Shown here: positions 23,255 through 30,951 of the stretch, one piece after another
How the letters are laid out: every line of letters begins with the position of its first letter
Position numbering within the stretch: position 1 is the stretch's first letter
The notes under the pieces: generated by a model
Databases searched by the model: none
Told to the model about the DNA's origin: nothing
Seen by the model: the letters and a program-made list of their open reading frames with translations, nothing else
Made by a program: the position numbers and the translations under genes
From: Sutterella sp.
Lineage (GTDB): Bacteria > Pseudomonadota > Gammaproteobacteria > Burkholderiales > Burkholderiaceae_F
Direction of reading: 5' to 3'
DNA: 34,463 bases
Assembly: GCA_019418605.1 (NCBI GenBank)
Contig: DYBN01000003.1
Location: 1-34,463, forward strand

Positions 23255-23818
23255 TCAGAACACTCCATGAAAAAGAGAGAAGGCGGGAAACGTGCGCGCC
23301 ACGATCATGTCGACGATGATCACGGCAGCCACCGACCAGAGCGCGGCAAAGAGGTCGTCGAGCATGACGCCCCAGCCGTTTTTCATCTTCCGGTCAATGA
23401 GCCCTGCGGGCGGAAACTTCACGATGTCAAAGAAGCGAAAGGCGACAAAGGCGGCCGCCCACCCCCAGACATTCTGCGGCAGCATCAGGCACACGAGCCA
23501 GACGGCCGCCACCTCGTCGACGACGATGCAGCCTGCGTCCTCAACCCCCAGATCGTCGCCCGTCTTCTGCGAGGCCCAGGCGCCCGCAACAAAAAGGCAC
23601 GCGATCAAAACCGCAAGCACCTGCCAGCTTAAAACCTGTGCAAGCCCCGCCCAGACGAGCACGCCTGCGGCCGTGCCCCAGGTGCCGGGCGCCGGACGCA
23701 GCAGTCCCGCACCGAAAAAAAGCGCCATGGCGTGCGCCGGGTGTGAAAACACAAACCCCAGCGTCGGCCGCACGCGGTTGGCGGGATTGCTTGAGGCGTA
23801 CTTTTGCGCGAGTCCCAT
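23255..23818 (-). CDS. pgpA: Phosphatidylglycerophosphatase A
   Basis: Inner-membrane lipid phosphatase that dephosphorylates phosphatidylglycerophosphate to phosphatidylglycerol. It has 187 residues with about four hydrophobic helices. Family motifs are present: GLLRPAPGTWGT near 38, the metal-binding DAGCIVVDEVAAVW around 94-107 (acidic residues in KDPxxIVxDE-like context), FRFFDIVKFPP and the DRKMKNGWGVMLDDLFAA segment. It belongs to the thiL-pgpA-pncC run, a common arrangement in proteobacteria. The ribosome binding site is weak. Confidence 0.95.
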   Translation of the reverse strand: MGLAQKYASSNPANRVRPTLGFVFSHPAHAMALFFGAGLLRPAPGTWGTAAGVLVWAGLAQVLSWQVLAVLIACLFVAGAWASQKTGDDLGVEDAGCIVVDEVAAVWLVCLMLPQNVWGWAAAFVAFRFFDIVKFPPAGLIDRKMKNGWGVMLDDLFAALWSVAAVIIVDMIVARTFPAFSLFHGVF

Positions 23819-23866
23819 GAAAGGCTCAACCTAAAAAACGACAAAAAGAGCTCAAAGACGCGCTAT

Positions 23867-23890
23867 AGGCGCTCTGAGAGGCGCTCTGAG
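23867..23890. repeat. Two-copy 12-bp tandem repeat between pgpA and thiL
   Basis: AGGCGCTCTGAG occurs twice in a row in the 81-base gap. A slippage duplication is the simplest explanation. Confidence 0.7.
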
Positions 23891-23899
23891 CATCGGCGC

Positions 23900-24904
23900 T
23901 TAAGCAAAGTGGTCAAACCCGGCGGTGGGCAGCAGCAACACTTCGCCGCGCTCGTCGATGATCCGCAGCTGTGCAGCATCGGGCTCGGCCTCTTTTTGCA
24001 CGATGCGCCCGATGCGCGTCACGGGCGTCAGAGCCGAAATCGAAGCCTGCTCGATGAGGCCTCGCTTTTCGGCGGGCGCCGTAAAGACAAGCTCGTAGTC
24101 GTCGCCCCCGGTCATCGCAGCCTCAATCTGCCGGGCCCTTGCAAGACCCTTCAAACTCGGATGCGCGGGCACGCACTCCCAGAGAATTTCGGCGGCCACG
24201 CCGCTTCTTTCCAGAATGTGCCCCAAGTCCTGCGCGAGGCCGTCGCTGACGTCGGCGCAGGCCGAAGCCGAGCTCAAAAGGGCCGTGCCCAGCGCGTTTC
24301 TCGCTTCAGGTCTGTCCATGCGCTGCGCCGCGGCCGGAAAGAGCTCGTGGGAGAGCGTCCACTTGCCCCAGCGGTGCATGAGCGCGGCGTAGGCGCCTCC
24401 GAGCGTGCCCGACACCCAGATGTCGTCGCCCGGCCGGGCGCCGGCGCGCGTCAAGCCCATCTGCGCGGGGAGCTCTCCCATGGCGGTAATGGAAATCGTC
24501 ACCGGCGCGTGCACCTCGCCCACCGTGGTCGACCGGGTCGTGTCGCCCCCCAAAAGAGGACAGCCCGAGGCAAGCGAGAGTTCCATCAAGCCCTTGGTAA
24601 AGCCGGTGAGCCACGCGTCGTCGCGCTCGGGCAGCGCAATCGAAAGGAAAAACGCCCTCGGCACGGCGCCGGCTGCCGCGAGATCCGAGAGATTGACGGC
24701 AAGCGCCTTGTAGCCCACGTCCTCGGGCCGGGCCGAGGGGAGAAAGTGCGTGCCGATGGCCATCATGTCGGTCGTCACGGCAATGCGCCCTGCGGGCATG
24801 TCGATGATGGCGCAGTCGTCTCCCACCCCCTTGCTGCGCCAGGCGCCGAAGGAGGCATGCGTGAAGTAGCGCTCAATAATCGCAAATTCGCCGTTTTGAA
24901 CCAT
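23900..24904 (-). CDS. thiL: Thiamine-monophosphate kinase
   Basis: Cytoplasmic kinase that phosphorylates thiamine monophosphate to the active cofactor thiamine diphosphate using ATP. From the ATG at 24904 it has 334 residues and begins NGEFAIIERYFT. Family features in order: GVGDDCAIIDM (Mg/ATP Asp pair), VTTDMMAIGTHF, the NLSDLAAAG helix, LLGGDTTRS, DVSDGLAQDLGHI and GGDDYELVFTAP. The frame continues upstream to 25066, but the start at 24904 matches the family's N-terminus and has an AAGGGAA site. It lies between nusB (206 bases upstream, no gene in the gap) and pgpA. Confidence 0.95.
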   Translation of the reverse strand: MVQNGEFAIIERYFTHASFGAWRSKGVGDDCAIIDMPAGRIAVTTDMMAIGTHFLPSARPEDVGYKALAVNLSDLAAAGAVPRAFFLSIALPERDDAWLTGFTKGLMELSLASGCPLLGGDTTRSTTVGEVHAPVTISITAMGELPAQMGLTRAGARPGDDIWVSGTLGGAYAALMHRWGKWTLSHELFPAAAQRMDRPEARNALGTALLSSASACADVSDGLAQDLGHILERSGVAAEILWECVPAHPSLKGLARARQIEAAMTGGDDYELVFTAPAEKRGLIEQASISALTPVTRIGRIVQKEAEPDAAQLRIIDERGEVLLLPTAGFDHFA

Positions 24905-25110
24905 TTGCTCATTCCCTTTTGAACAAAAAACAACCGAAAACCAAACCAGAAGCGCGCCCTTCAGACGGCAAAAAGGCACGGACGGCCAAAAACTGCAGCG
25001 TTTTTGAGCGCCCGCGCCTGCATCCAAGAGCTCCCTCGGCGGAAAGCGCCGCCTGCGCGGCCTCAAGAGGCTTGCCGGCAGCTTTGCTTTCCCTTTGTTT
25101 GAGATTGGCT

Positions 25111-25617
25111 TTATTTGCCCTTGCCGTGCACCTCTGAGGGACGCACTTCGGCCGCAATCTTGTCGAGCACGCCGTTGACGAGCTTGTAGCCCCTGTCGGC
25201 TCCGAAGTGCTTGGAGAGCTCCACGGCCTCGTTGATCACCACGCGGTAGGGGTTCTCGGGCCGGTGGATGAGCTCCCAGGCGCCGATCACAAGGCAGGCG
25301 CGCTCAACGACCGACAAGCGCGAGGGCTCGCGGTCAAGGTGCTTGGCAAGGCGCGCCTCAATGTCGGCGCGCTCGGCGAGCACCCCTTCGAGAATCTCGC
25401 GATAGAACTCCTGATCGCACTCGGCAAAATCATCCGCCGAGAGATCGCACCCGGCCACGGGCTTGCCCTCGTCGGTGATCACCGACACAAGGTTGGCGTC
25501 GATGGCCGCAAAGTCGGCCGTCGGATTGACGATCGACTCATAGACGCCTAAAAGCGCAAACTCGCGCGCCTTGCGCCGCCTGCCCGCCAGCGAGGGGATG
25601 CGGGCCGCTTCACTCAT
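25111..25617 (-). CDS. nusB: Transcription antitermination factor NusB
   Basis: RNA-binding all-helical protein that pairs with NusE (S10) on boxA in rRNA antitermination. It has 168 residues. The N-terminal GRRRKAREFALLGVYE and the C-terminal VVINEAVELSKHFGADRGYKLVNGVLDKIA are diagnostic. The start overlaps the end of ribH by 8 bases, so the two are translationally linked. Confidence 0.95.
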   Translation of the reverse strand: MSEAARIPSLAGRRRKAREFALLGVYESIVNPTADFAAIDANLVSVITDEGKPVAGCDLSADDFAECDQEFYREILEGVLAERADIEARLAKHLDREPSRLSVVERACLVIGAWELIHRPENPYRVVINEAVELSKHFGADRGYKLVNGVLDKIAAEVRPSEVHGKGK

Positions 25618-26113
25618 CGTCTTCGTCCGTGAATTCGTCGTCGGCGTATGCGTACTCGGGCATCACGTTGACGAGATTGGCCATTTCGACGGCGCAGCGG
25701 GCGCAGTCAACGCCCTTCATGTGGGTGCGCGCCTTGCACTGCTCGTCGTTTTCGGTCGTGAGCACGCCGTTGGCGATCGGGATGTCGTACTCGCTCGAGA
25801 CGCGGGCGATGCCGGCGGCCGAGTTGTTGGCGACGATCTCAAAGTGATACGTCTCGCCGCGGATGACGGCGCCGAGCGCAATCAGGGCGTCATAGCGCAG
25901 GCTCTCGGCGAGGTGCTCGAGCGCAAACGGAATTTCAAGCGCCCCCGGCACCGAGACGTGCGTGATGTCCTCTTCGGCAACGCCGAGCTTGACGAGCTCC
26001 TCGCGGCAGGCTTCAAATTCCTCCTTGCCGGCGTATTCATTGAAGCGGGACACGACGACGCCGATGACCAGACCGGTACCGTCCAGACTTCCTGCGATTT
26101 TCTCAACAGCCAT
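25610..26113 (-). CDS. ribH: 6,7-dimethyl-8-ribityllumazine synthase
   Basis: Penultimate enzyme of riboflavin synthesis; condenses the ribitylaminouracil with the 4-carbon phosphate to give lumazine. It has 167 residues, somewhat longer than usual owing to an acidic C-terminal tail (EYAYADDEFTDEDDE). Diagnostic segments are SRFNEYAG, VPGALEIPFALEHL, LGAVIRGETYHFEIV (catalytic His) and IANGVLTTEN. An AGGAG site lies 9 bases before the ATG. The late segment CARCAVEMANLV adds two cysteines not typical of the family. It is upstream of nusB, as in many proteobacteria. Confidence 0.95.
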   Translation of the reverse strand: MAVEKIAGSLDGTGLVIGVVVSRFNEYAGKEEFEACREELVKLGVAEEDITHVSVPGALEIPFALEHLAESLRYDALIALGAVIRGETYHFEIVANNSAAGIARVSSEYDIPIANGVLTTENDEQCKARTHMKGVDCARCAVEMANLVNVMPEYAYADDEFTDEDDE

Positions 26114-26465
26114 GAGAAATTACTCCTATTGAATTTTTGCGGGGAACGCGCTGCAGGCTCCCCGTCGTTTTTTGTGTGGACGTATTGTAGCGGGCCAATG
26201 CGCAAAAAACCCCTTTTTACGCCACTTTTTGGGCCTTTTTGAAAACGCCGCCGCGCAACTTTCCTGCCTCCGTCAAAGCCCGGCAAACGCCTCGAGGCTC
26301 AAGCCATGCGCACGGGCGCCTGCCGCTTGAAACCGCCGCCGGCGCGCGAGGCGCTTGTTAGACTTCGCAAGGAAAACGGGCGCTGCGCTGCGCGCGCCTT
26401 TTCTTTTTTGTTGCCGGCGCTGCGGCCGGCGTTGTTTGTTCGAATTCTCTCCCCTTGCCTTTGCC
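26114..26465. other. Divergent intergenic region upstream of ribH
   Basis: For ribH (minus strand) a TACAAT -10 candidate lies at 26184-26189, about 70 bases before its start; no clear -35. No FMN riboswitch fold was recognised. On the plus strand a GGCGC/GCGCC stem (26379-26396) is followed by TTTTCTTTTTT, a terminator-like signal about 60 bases before the membrane protein gene. Confidence 0.4.
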
Positions 26466-27026
26466 ATGACTCCCGAAACAGGGCTTCTTGCCGCCGGTTT
26501 GTGCTTTCTTCTTGCCGTGCTCTACACCGCCTTTCAGCTGCTGCGGCTCATTTTTCCGGTCTGGGCCTGGAGATGGGAGAAAAACGCTCTGGCGCTCTCG
26601 GAACTCCTCTCGCGCGCCTCTGCCTGGGCGAGCGCCCGGCAGATTGCCGAAAGCGCTCCGGCGCAGACGTGCTTTAACCGTCTGATGCAGGAAAAAGAGG
26701 TCACAAGCGAAGAGCGCCCCTTTCAGGTGCGCTTTCGCCGGCGCATTCTGCTTGCCGTAATCTGCGCGGGGCTTCTTGCGTACCTGCGATTTACGGGGAA
26801 GTTTCCGCCCGAGGCGCCGCTTCTTGCGGCCGACGCCGTGCTCGTTGCGGTGGGAATGATGTTTGGAGAGCTTGCGCGCTACCGCATCTGGAAGACGCAG
26901 GTGCACGCCGCGCAGATGGTATTGACCGAAGAGGCGCTTGCAAAGGAGGCCTCGCAGGCCCCGCAAAAGCAGCAGGCGTCAAAGACTGAGAATCCGGGCG
27001 AAAAGCAAACCCGCAGCGAGCAGTAA
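26466..27026 (+). CDS. Hypothetical inner-membrane protein
   Basis: I do not recognise this 186-residue protein. It has a hydrophobic helix at about 6-28 (TGLLAAGLCFLLAVLYTAFQ), a soluble stretch of roughly 70 residues, a second helix near 100-118 after RRRI, a third near 130-147, and a hydrophilic C-terminal tail rich in Gln, Lys and Glu. The chosen ATG at 26466 starts directly before helix 1; the frame is open upstream to 26355 without signal-like sequence. No good ribosome binding site is seen. It is the only plus-strand gene inside the minus-strand riboflavin block, in the place where ribBA is often found. Confidence 0.6.
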   Translation: MTPETGLLAAGLCFLLAVLYTAFQLLRLIFPVWAWRWEKNALALSELLSRASAWASARQIAESAPAQTCFNRLMQEKEVTSEERPFQVRFRRRILLAVICAGLLAYLRFTGKFPPEAPLLAADAVLVAVGMMFGELARYRIWKTQVHAAQMVLTEEALAKEASQAPQKQQASKTENPGEKQTRSEQ

Positions 27027-27068
27027 GCGGGCGGGAAGCGGGCGGGAAGCCCCGCGCACTGCTCTCGT

Positions 27069-28139
27069 TTAGAAAAAGGCGGGCACGTAGGGCGCCGGGA
27101 CCTGCACCACGGCGTGAAGTTCCTGCGCAGCCTTCCACCCCCAGTTGGGGTTGCGGATCATCTCGCGCCCGATGCAGATGCCGTCGGCGTCTCCTGCGGC
27201 AAGTATCGCCTCGGCCTGCAGGGGTTCCGTGATGTTGCCCGCAACATAGGTCACAACGCCCGTGCGCTCGCGCACCTCTCTTGAGTACTTCTGCACGAGC
27301 ACGCCCGCGGGAATCTTTTGCGCCGGATCGATGCCGCCGCCGGCGGAGACATCGACTGCGCACACGCCTCTTGCCGACGCTTGCTTAACGAGCGAGACCG
27401 TATCCTCAATCTGCCAGCCGCCTTCCACCCAGTCGCTTGCGGGCACGCGAAGCGCAAGGGGCATTGCGGGCGCAGCCTCCCTCACGGCATCGATGACGGC
27501 AAGCACAAAGCGCATGCGGCCGGAGAGGTCGCCGCCCCAGGCGTCCGTGCGGCGGTTGGTGACGGGAGACAAAAACTGATGCAGCAGATAGCCGTGCGCG
27601 GCATGAAGCTGCAGACCGTCAAAGCCCGCGGCCTGCGCGCGTCTCGCAGCCCCGGCAAAGGCGCCGATCACGCGGGCAATGTCGTCCTCATTCATTTCCC
27701 GCGCCGCGGGGGTGCCCGCAAAGTAGCTCGAGGCCGATGGCGCGATGAGCGCAAAGCCCCCTTCGTCGGGCGCGAGCACGCGTTTTCCCACGGCCGGATC
27801 CTCGCGGCTTCCCTTGCGGCCTGCGTGCGAGAGCTGCAAAAAGAGCCGCGTTGACGGCGCCACCGCCCGGCAGTCGGCCACGAGCTTTGCAAGCGCTCTT
27901 TGCTGCGCGTCGTTGTAGAGCCCCAGACAGCGCGTCGTGATGCGCCCTTCGGGGTCGACCGCCGTGGCCTCCACCACGACGAGTCCCGCGCCCGAATTCA
28001 TCAGGCGCCCGTAGTGCATCGTGTGCCAGGGGCGTACAAGGCCGTCGTCGGCGCGGCACTGGCACATCGGCGGCACGCAGATGCGGTTGGCGATCGCAAC
28101 GCCTCCGATCTCAATCGGAGCAAAGAGCAAGGCGCTCAT
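27069..28139 (-). CDS. Old yellow enzyme-family NADH:flavin oxidoreductase
   Basis: FMN-dependent ene-reductase of the YqjM/NamA (thermophilic-like) class, 356 residues, cytoplasmic TIM barrel. Signs are the opening LFAPIEIGGVAIANRI and PPMCQCRADDG with the FMN-tuning cysteine of the YqjM class, QLSHAGRKG, GFDGLQLHAAHGYLLHQFLSP (substrate-binding His pair) and SNRRTDAWGG-like TNRRTDAWGG, then the C-terminal phosphate-binding GDADGICIGREMIRNP. It reduces activated C=C bonds in enones or nitro compounds; the physiological substrate is unknown. It lies 42 bases downstream of ribE, so it may share the flavin-synthesis transcript. Confidence 0.93.
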   Translation of the reverse strand: MSALLFAPIEIGGVAIANRICVPPMCQCRADDGLVRPWHTMHYGRLMNSGAGLVVVEATAVDPEGRITTRCLGLYNDAQQRALAKLVADCRAVAPSTRLFLQLSHAGRKGSREDPAVGKRVLAPDEGGFALIAPSASSYFAGTPAAREMNEDDIARVIGAFAGAARRAQAAGFDGLQLHAAHGYLLHQFLSPVTNRRTDAWGGDLSGRMRFVLAVIDAVREAAPAMPLALRVPASDWVEGGWQIEDTVSLVKQASARGVCAVDVSAGGGIDPAQKIPAGVLVQKYSREVRERTGVVTYVAGNITEPLQAEAILAAGDADGICIGREMIRNPNWGWKAAQELHAVVQVPAPYVPAFF

Positions 28140-28181
28140 AAGAAAACTCTCTTGGGCCTTGGGCGGCTCATGTTTTGCGGA

Positions 28182-28808
28182 CTAAAAGAGGTCGTCGCCT
28201 TCTTTTTCCTTGAGCGAGACCATGCGCTCGACGTAGCGCGCGATGGTGTCGATTTCAAGGTTGACGTAGTCCTGGGCTTTGAGATGCTTGAGAGTGGTCA
28301 CCTCGATCGTGTGCGGGATGAGATTAATGGAAATCAGAGCCCCCATGGCCGTGTCTTCGACCGAGTTGATGGTAAGCGAGACGCCGTTGACCGCCACCGA
28401 TCCCTTGTAGGCGAGATAGGGCGAGAGCATCAAAGGCGCGCGCACGACGAGCTTGTAGCTCTCGGCCACCTTTTCAAAGGACTCGACCTGGCCCACGCCG
28501 TCGACGTGGCCGCTTACCAGGTGCCCGTCAACCCTGTCGCCCAGGCGCATCGCCTTTTCGAGGTTGACTTCGCCGAAGGTATCGAGCCCCGTTGTCTTTG
28601 AGAGGCTCTCGGCGCTTACGTCGATTGAAAACTCGTTGCCATTGATTTCGGTCACCGTCATGCAGGCGCCGTTGACGGCAATCGAGTCGCCAACATGCAC
28701 TTCCTCAAGATGAAAGGACGCGGGCGTCACAATCGTCAGACGCACGCCGTTGCCGAGCTTTTGGGGCTCGCGCACCTTGCCGACGGCTTGAATAATTCCG
28801 GTAAACAT
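28182..28808 (-). CDS. ribE: Riboflavin synthase alpha chain
   Basis: Last step of riboflavin synthesis; dismutates two lumazine molecules into riboflavin and a pyrimidine. It has 208 residues of duplicated lumazine-binding barrels: MFTGIIQAVGKV opens the first and SGHVDGVGQV the second (from about residue 99). The key NGACMTV and NGVSLTINSV repeats are both present. A trimeric cytoplasmic enzyme. The ATG at 28808 has AAGGGGA about 11 bases upstream. The 182-base gap to ribD holds no gene. Confidence 0.96.
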   Translation of the reverse strand: MFTGIIQAVGKVREPQKLGNGVRLTIVTPASFHLEEVHVGDSIAVNGACMTVTEINGNEFSIDVSAESLSKTTGLDTFGEVNLEKAMRLGDRVDGHLVSGHVDGVGQVESFEKVAESYKLVVRAPLMLSPYLAYKGSVAVNGVSLTINSVEDTAMGALISINLIPHTIEVTTLKHLKAQDYVNLEIDTIARYVERMVSLKEKEGDDLF

Positions 28809-28990
28809 CTTTGGGTTGTTCCCCTTGCTTCTTGATCAAATTCCTGGCGGGCAGGCCGGGCGCGGCGCCCGCCGTCAATAAACTCAACGCATTCTAAGGG
28901 CGGAAAGCGGCAAAAAGAGTCGAAAAACGACAAAAGCGGCCGCCGCGGCCCGACAAGGCGGGTTGCCGGGGGGCGCAAAGCCCCCTCTTG

Positions 28991-30148
28991 CTACTTTTTG
29001 CGCAGCACCAGTTTGAGATCCTCTCCCACGCGGCTTGCCTCGTGAAAGCGCCACCGACTGACATCCTTCATCTCGGTAATGAGCGGCAGCTGCGCCACGG
29101 GAATGCCGCGGCCGATGATCGAAGGCGCCATAAAGAGGACGATCTCGTCGACCAGGCCCGCCGCGAGAAGCGCCCCGTTGACGTGCGCGCCCGCTTCGAC
29201 ATGCAGCTCGTTGACCTGGTCGGCGGCAATCGATTTGAGCACCTCGCCAAGATCAAGATGCTCTTCTCCCTGCGTGTCCGTGCCTGCGCCCTCCGCGGGC
29301 TTGGAAGCCGCCGTGCGGATTTCGGCCCCGGCCGCCGCAAGCGCCTTTACGCGCTCGGGGTCGGCCGCGGCGCTCACAAAAATCCGGCACAGGCGGCCCG
29401 AGAGGATTTTTGCCGACGCGGGCGTTCTGGCCATGGCGTCGAGCACGTACTTCACGGGGCTGGGGTAGTCTTCAGGCCCCGCCGCCCGCACGTTCATCTG
29501 CGGGTCGTCTGCGAGCACCGTGCCGATGCCCGTTAAAAGCCCCTGCGCGCGGGCGCGCAAAAGGCGCCCGGCCGCGCGCGCCTCCTCGCCCGTGATCCAC
29601 TGGCTTTTGCCGTTTTCTAGCGCCGTGCGGCCGTCAATGCTTGCCGCGGCTTTAAGGCGCACCCAGGGCAGGCCCGTTTGCATGCGGGTAAAAAAGCCGA
29701 TGTTGGCCTCCCAGGCCTCGTCGGCGCACACGCCGCTTTCGACCTTGATGCCCGCTTGGGCGAGCATTGCAAGGCCCCTCCCGGAGACGAGCGGATTGGG
29801 ATCCTTGACGGCGGCCACGACCCGGCCCACCTTCTCGTGAATGAGTCGCAGCGCGCACGGAGGGGTTCTTCCGTAGTGCGAGCAGGGCTCAAGCGTCACA
29901 TAGACGGTCGCGCCCTCGACGCTTTGCCCCATGCGGCGCGCGTTGTTGAGCGCGTCGATTTCGGCGTGGGCGCTGCCCGGCGCATGCGTAAAGCCCCGGG
30001 CGATTTCGCGCCCCTCGCGCACGATGATGCAGCCCACGGCCGGATTGGGGGGCGCAATGTAGATCCCCTTGCGGCTCTCGGCAATGGCCTGCCGCATCCA
30101 GTAGAGGTCATGCTCGGGGCCTGCGCTCGCGTCCTTTGCGTGCATCAT
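28991..30148 (-). CDS. ribD: Bifunctional diaminohydroxyphosphoribosylaminopyrimidine deaminase / uracil reductase
   Basis: Two-domain cytoplasmic enzyme doing the second and third steps of riboflavin synthesis. The 385 residues contain the N-terminal zinc deaminase with H61-A-E63 and C89...C98 (EPCSHYGRTPPC), and the C-terminal NADPH reductase from about 158 (WVRLKAAASIDGRTAL, WITGEEAR). The reductase end LPLITEMKDVSRWRFHEA is regular. The start at 30148 has a GAGGA site 8 bases away; a second ATG follows directly. It is downstream of nrdR on the same strand. Confidence 0.96.
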   Translation of the reverse strand: MMHAKDASAGPEHDLYWMRQAIAESRKGIYIAPPNPAVGCIIVREGREIARGFTHAPGSAHAEIDALNNARRMGQSVEGATVYVTLEPCSHYGRTPPCALRLIHEKVGRVVAAVKDPNPLVSGRGLAMLAQAGIKVESGVCADEAWEANIGFFTRMQTGLPWVRLKAAASIDGRTALENGKSQWITGEEARAAGRLLRARAQGLLTGIGTVLADDPQMNVRAAGPEDYPSPVKYVLDAMARTPASAKILSGRLCRIFVSAAADPERVKALAAAGAEIRTAASKPAEGAGTDTQGEEHLDLGEVLKSIAADQVNELHVEAGAHVNGALLAAGLVDEIVLFMAPSIIGRGIPVAQLPLITEMKDVSRWRFHEASRVGEDLKLVLRKK

Positions 30149-30232
30149 AAAAAGCTTCCTCTTTGAAAAATCCTGCGCCCGCGGAATCTGTGCGCAACTC
30201 GTCCGCCGGCTGCCGGCATGCAGCCGTGCATG

Positions 30233-30258
30233 TCAAAAGGCCGCCCAGCGAGCGGCCT
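30233..30258 (-). terminator. Intrinsic terminator after nrdR
   Basis: AGGCCGC (30238-30244) and GCGGCCT (30252-30258) pair around seven bases; on the minus strand the stem is followed by TTTTGAC. It would separate glyA-nrdR from ribD, at least in part. Confidence 0.65.
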
Positions 30259-30290
30259 GAAGAACAAAAGCAAAAAATCGGGCACGAGGC

Positions 30291-30782
30291 TTATGCCCCG
30301 GGCTTTGCGTCGTGACCGGCACCTGCGGCCTCCACATCGTCCAAGTCCGACATCAGGCGATGAAACCCCTCGGGGTTGTCGACGTTGTAGTAGACGCTTG
30401 CAAAGCGCACGTAGGCCACGGCGTCGAGCTTTTTCAATTCCTTGAGAACCAGCTCGCCCACCTTCGAAGAGAGCACCTCGCGCTCGCCCAAAGAGCGCAG
30501 CTGTTGCTCGATGCTTGAGATCACCTCTTCGATTTTCTCGCTTGTGATCGGGCGCTTTCTTAGTGCAAGCCGCATCGAGGCGCGGATTTTCTCGCGGTCA
30601 TACTCGCGCCTGTCGCCCGTGCGCTTGACAATCATCGGCATGTTGAGTTCGGCGCGCTCAAAGGTCGTAAACCGCTTGCCGCACTCCGAGCAGACTCTGC
30701 GGCGGCGAATGGAAAAACCGTCGTCGCTTGAGCGCGAATCGATGACTGCAGTGTCCTTGGCTTTACAAAACGGGCATCGCAT
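30291..30782 (-). CDS. nrdR: Transcriptional repressor NrdR
   Basis: Zinc-ribbon and ATP-cone repressor of ribonucleotide reductase genes, 163 residues. The zinc ribbon uses C3, C6, C31 and C34 (MRCPFC, CSECGKRF); the ATP-cone follows from about 49 (VKRTGDRREYDREKIRASM). The C-terminal extension after FHRLMSDLDD is short and Ala/Gly-rich. The start at 30782 is fixed by the zinc ribbon; the longer frame upstream reads through the intercistronic region. It follows glyA by 169 bases, a conserved pairing in proteobacteria. No NrdR boxes were identified in the window. Confidence 0.96.
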   Translation of the reverse strand: MRCPFCKAKDTAVIDSRSSDDGFSIRRRRVCSECGKRFTTFERAELNMPMIVKRTGDRREYDREKIRASMRLALRKRPITSEKIEEVISSIEQQLRSLGEREVLSSKVGELVLKELKKLDAVAYVRFASVYYNVDNPEGFHRLMSDLDDVEAAGAGHDAKPGA

Positions 30783-30889
30783 GACTTGTCCCCGGTTGAT
30801 CTGAGATACGCGCGCAAAGTGGTTGTTCGTTCGATGCGCACTGCGCCCGGCCGCTTCTCCGCGGGCTTTACCTGCTCCCGCGGCGGCCC

Positions 30890-30920
30890 TTGAACGGGCC
30901 CCCTTTCGGGGCCCCTTCAA
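30890..30920 (-). other. Stable hairpin between glyA and nrdR
   Basis: TTGAA-GGGCCCC and GGGGCCC-TTCAA pair over 12 bp with one mismatch and a 5-base loop. No T-run follows on either strand. It may be a processing or stabilising stem rather than a terminator. Confidence 0.55.
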
Positions 30921-30951
30921 AGGCAATTTTACGGGGTTTGCGCGCCCCTCT

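Noticed and set aside
28809..28990. FMN riboswitch in the riboflavin block
   Set aside because: The gaps before ribE, ribD and ribH show no recognisable RFN-element conserved segments.
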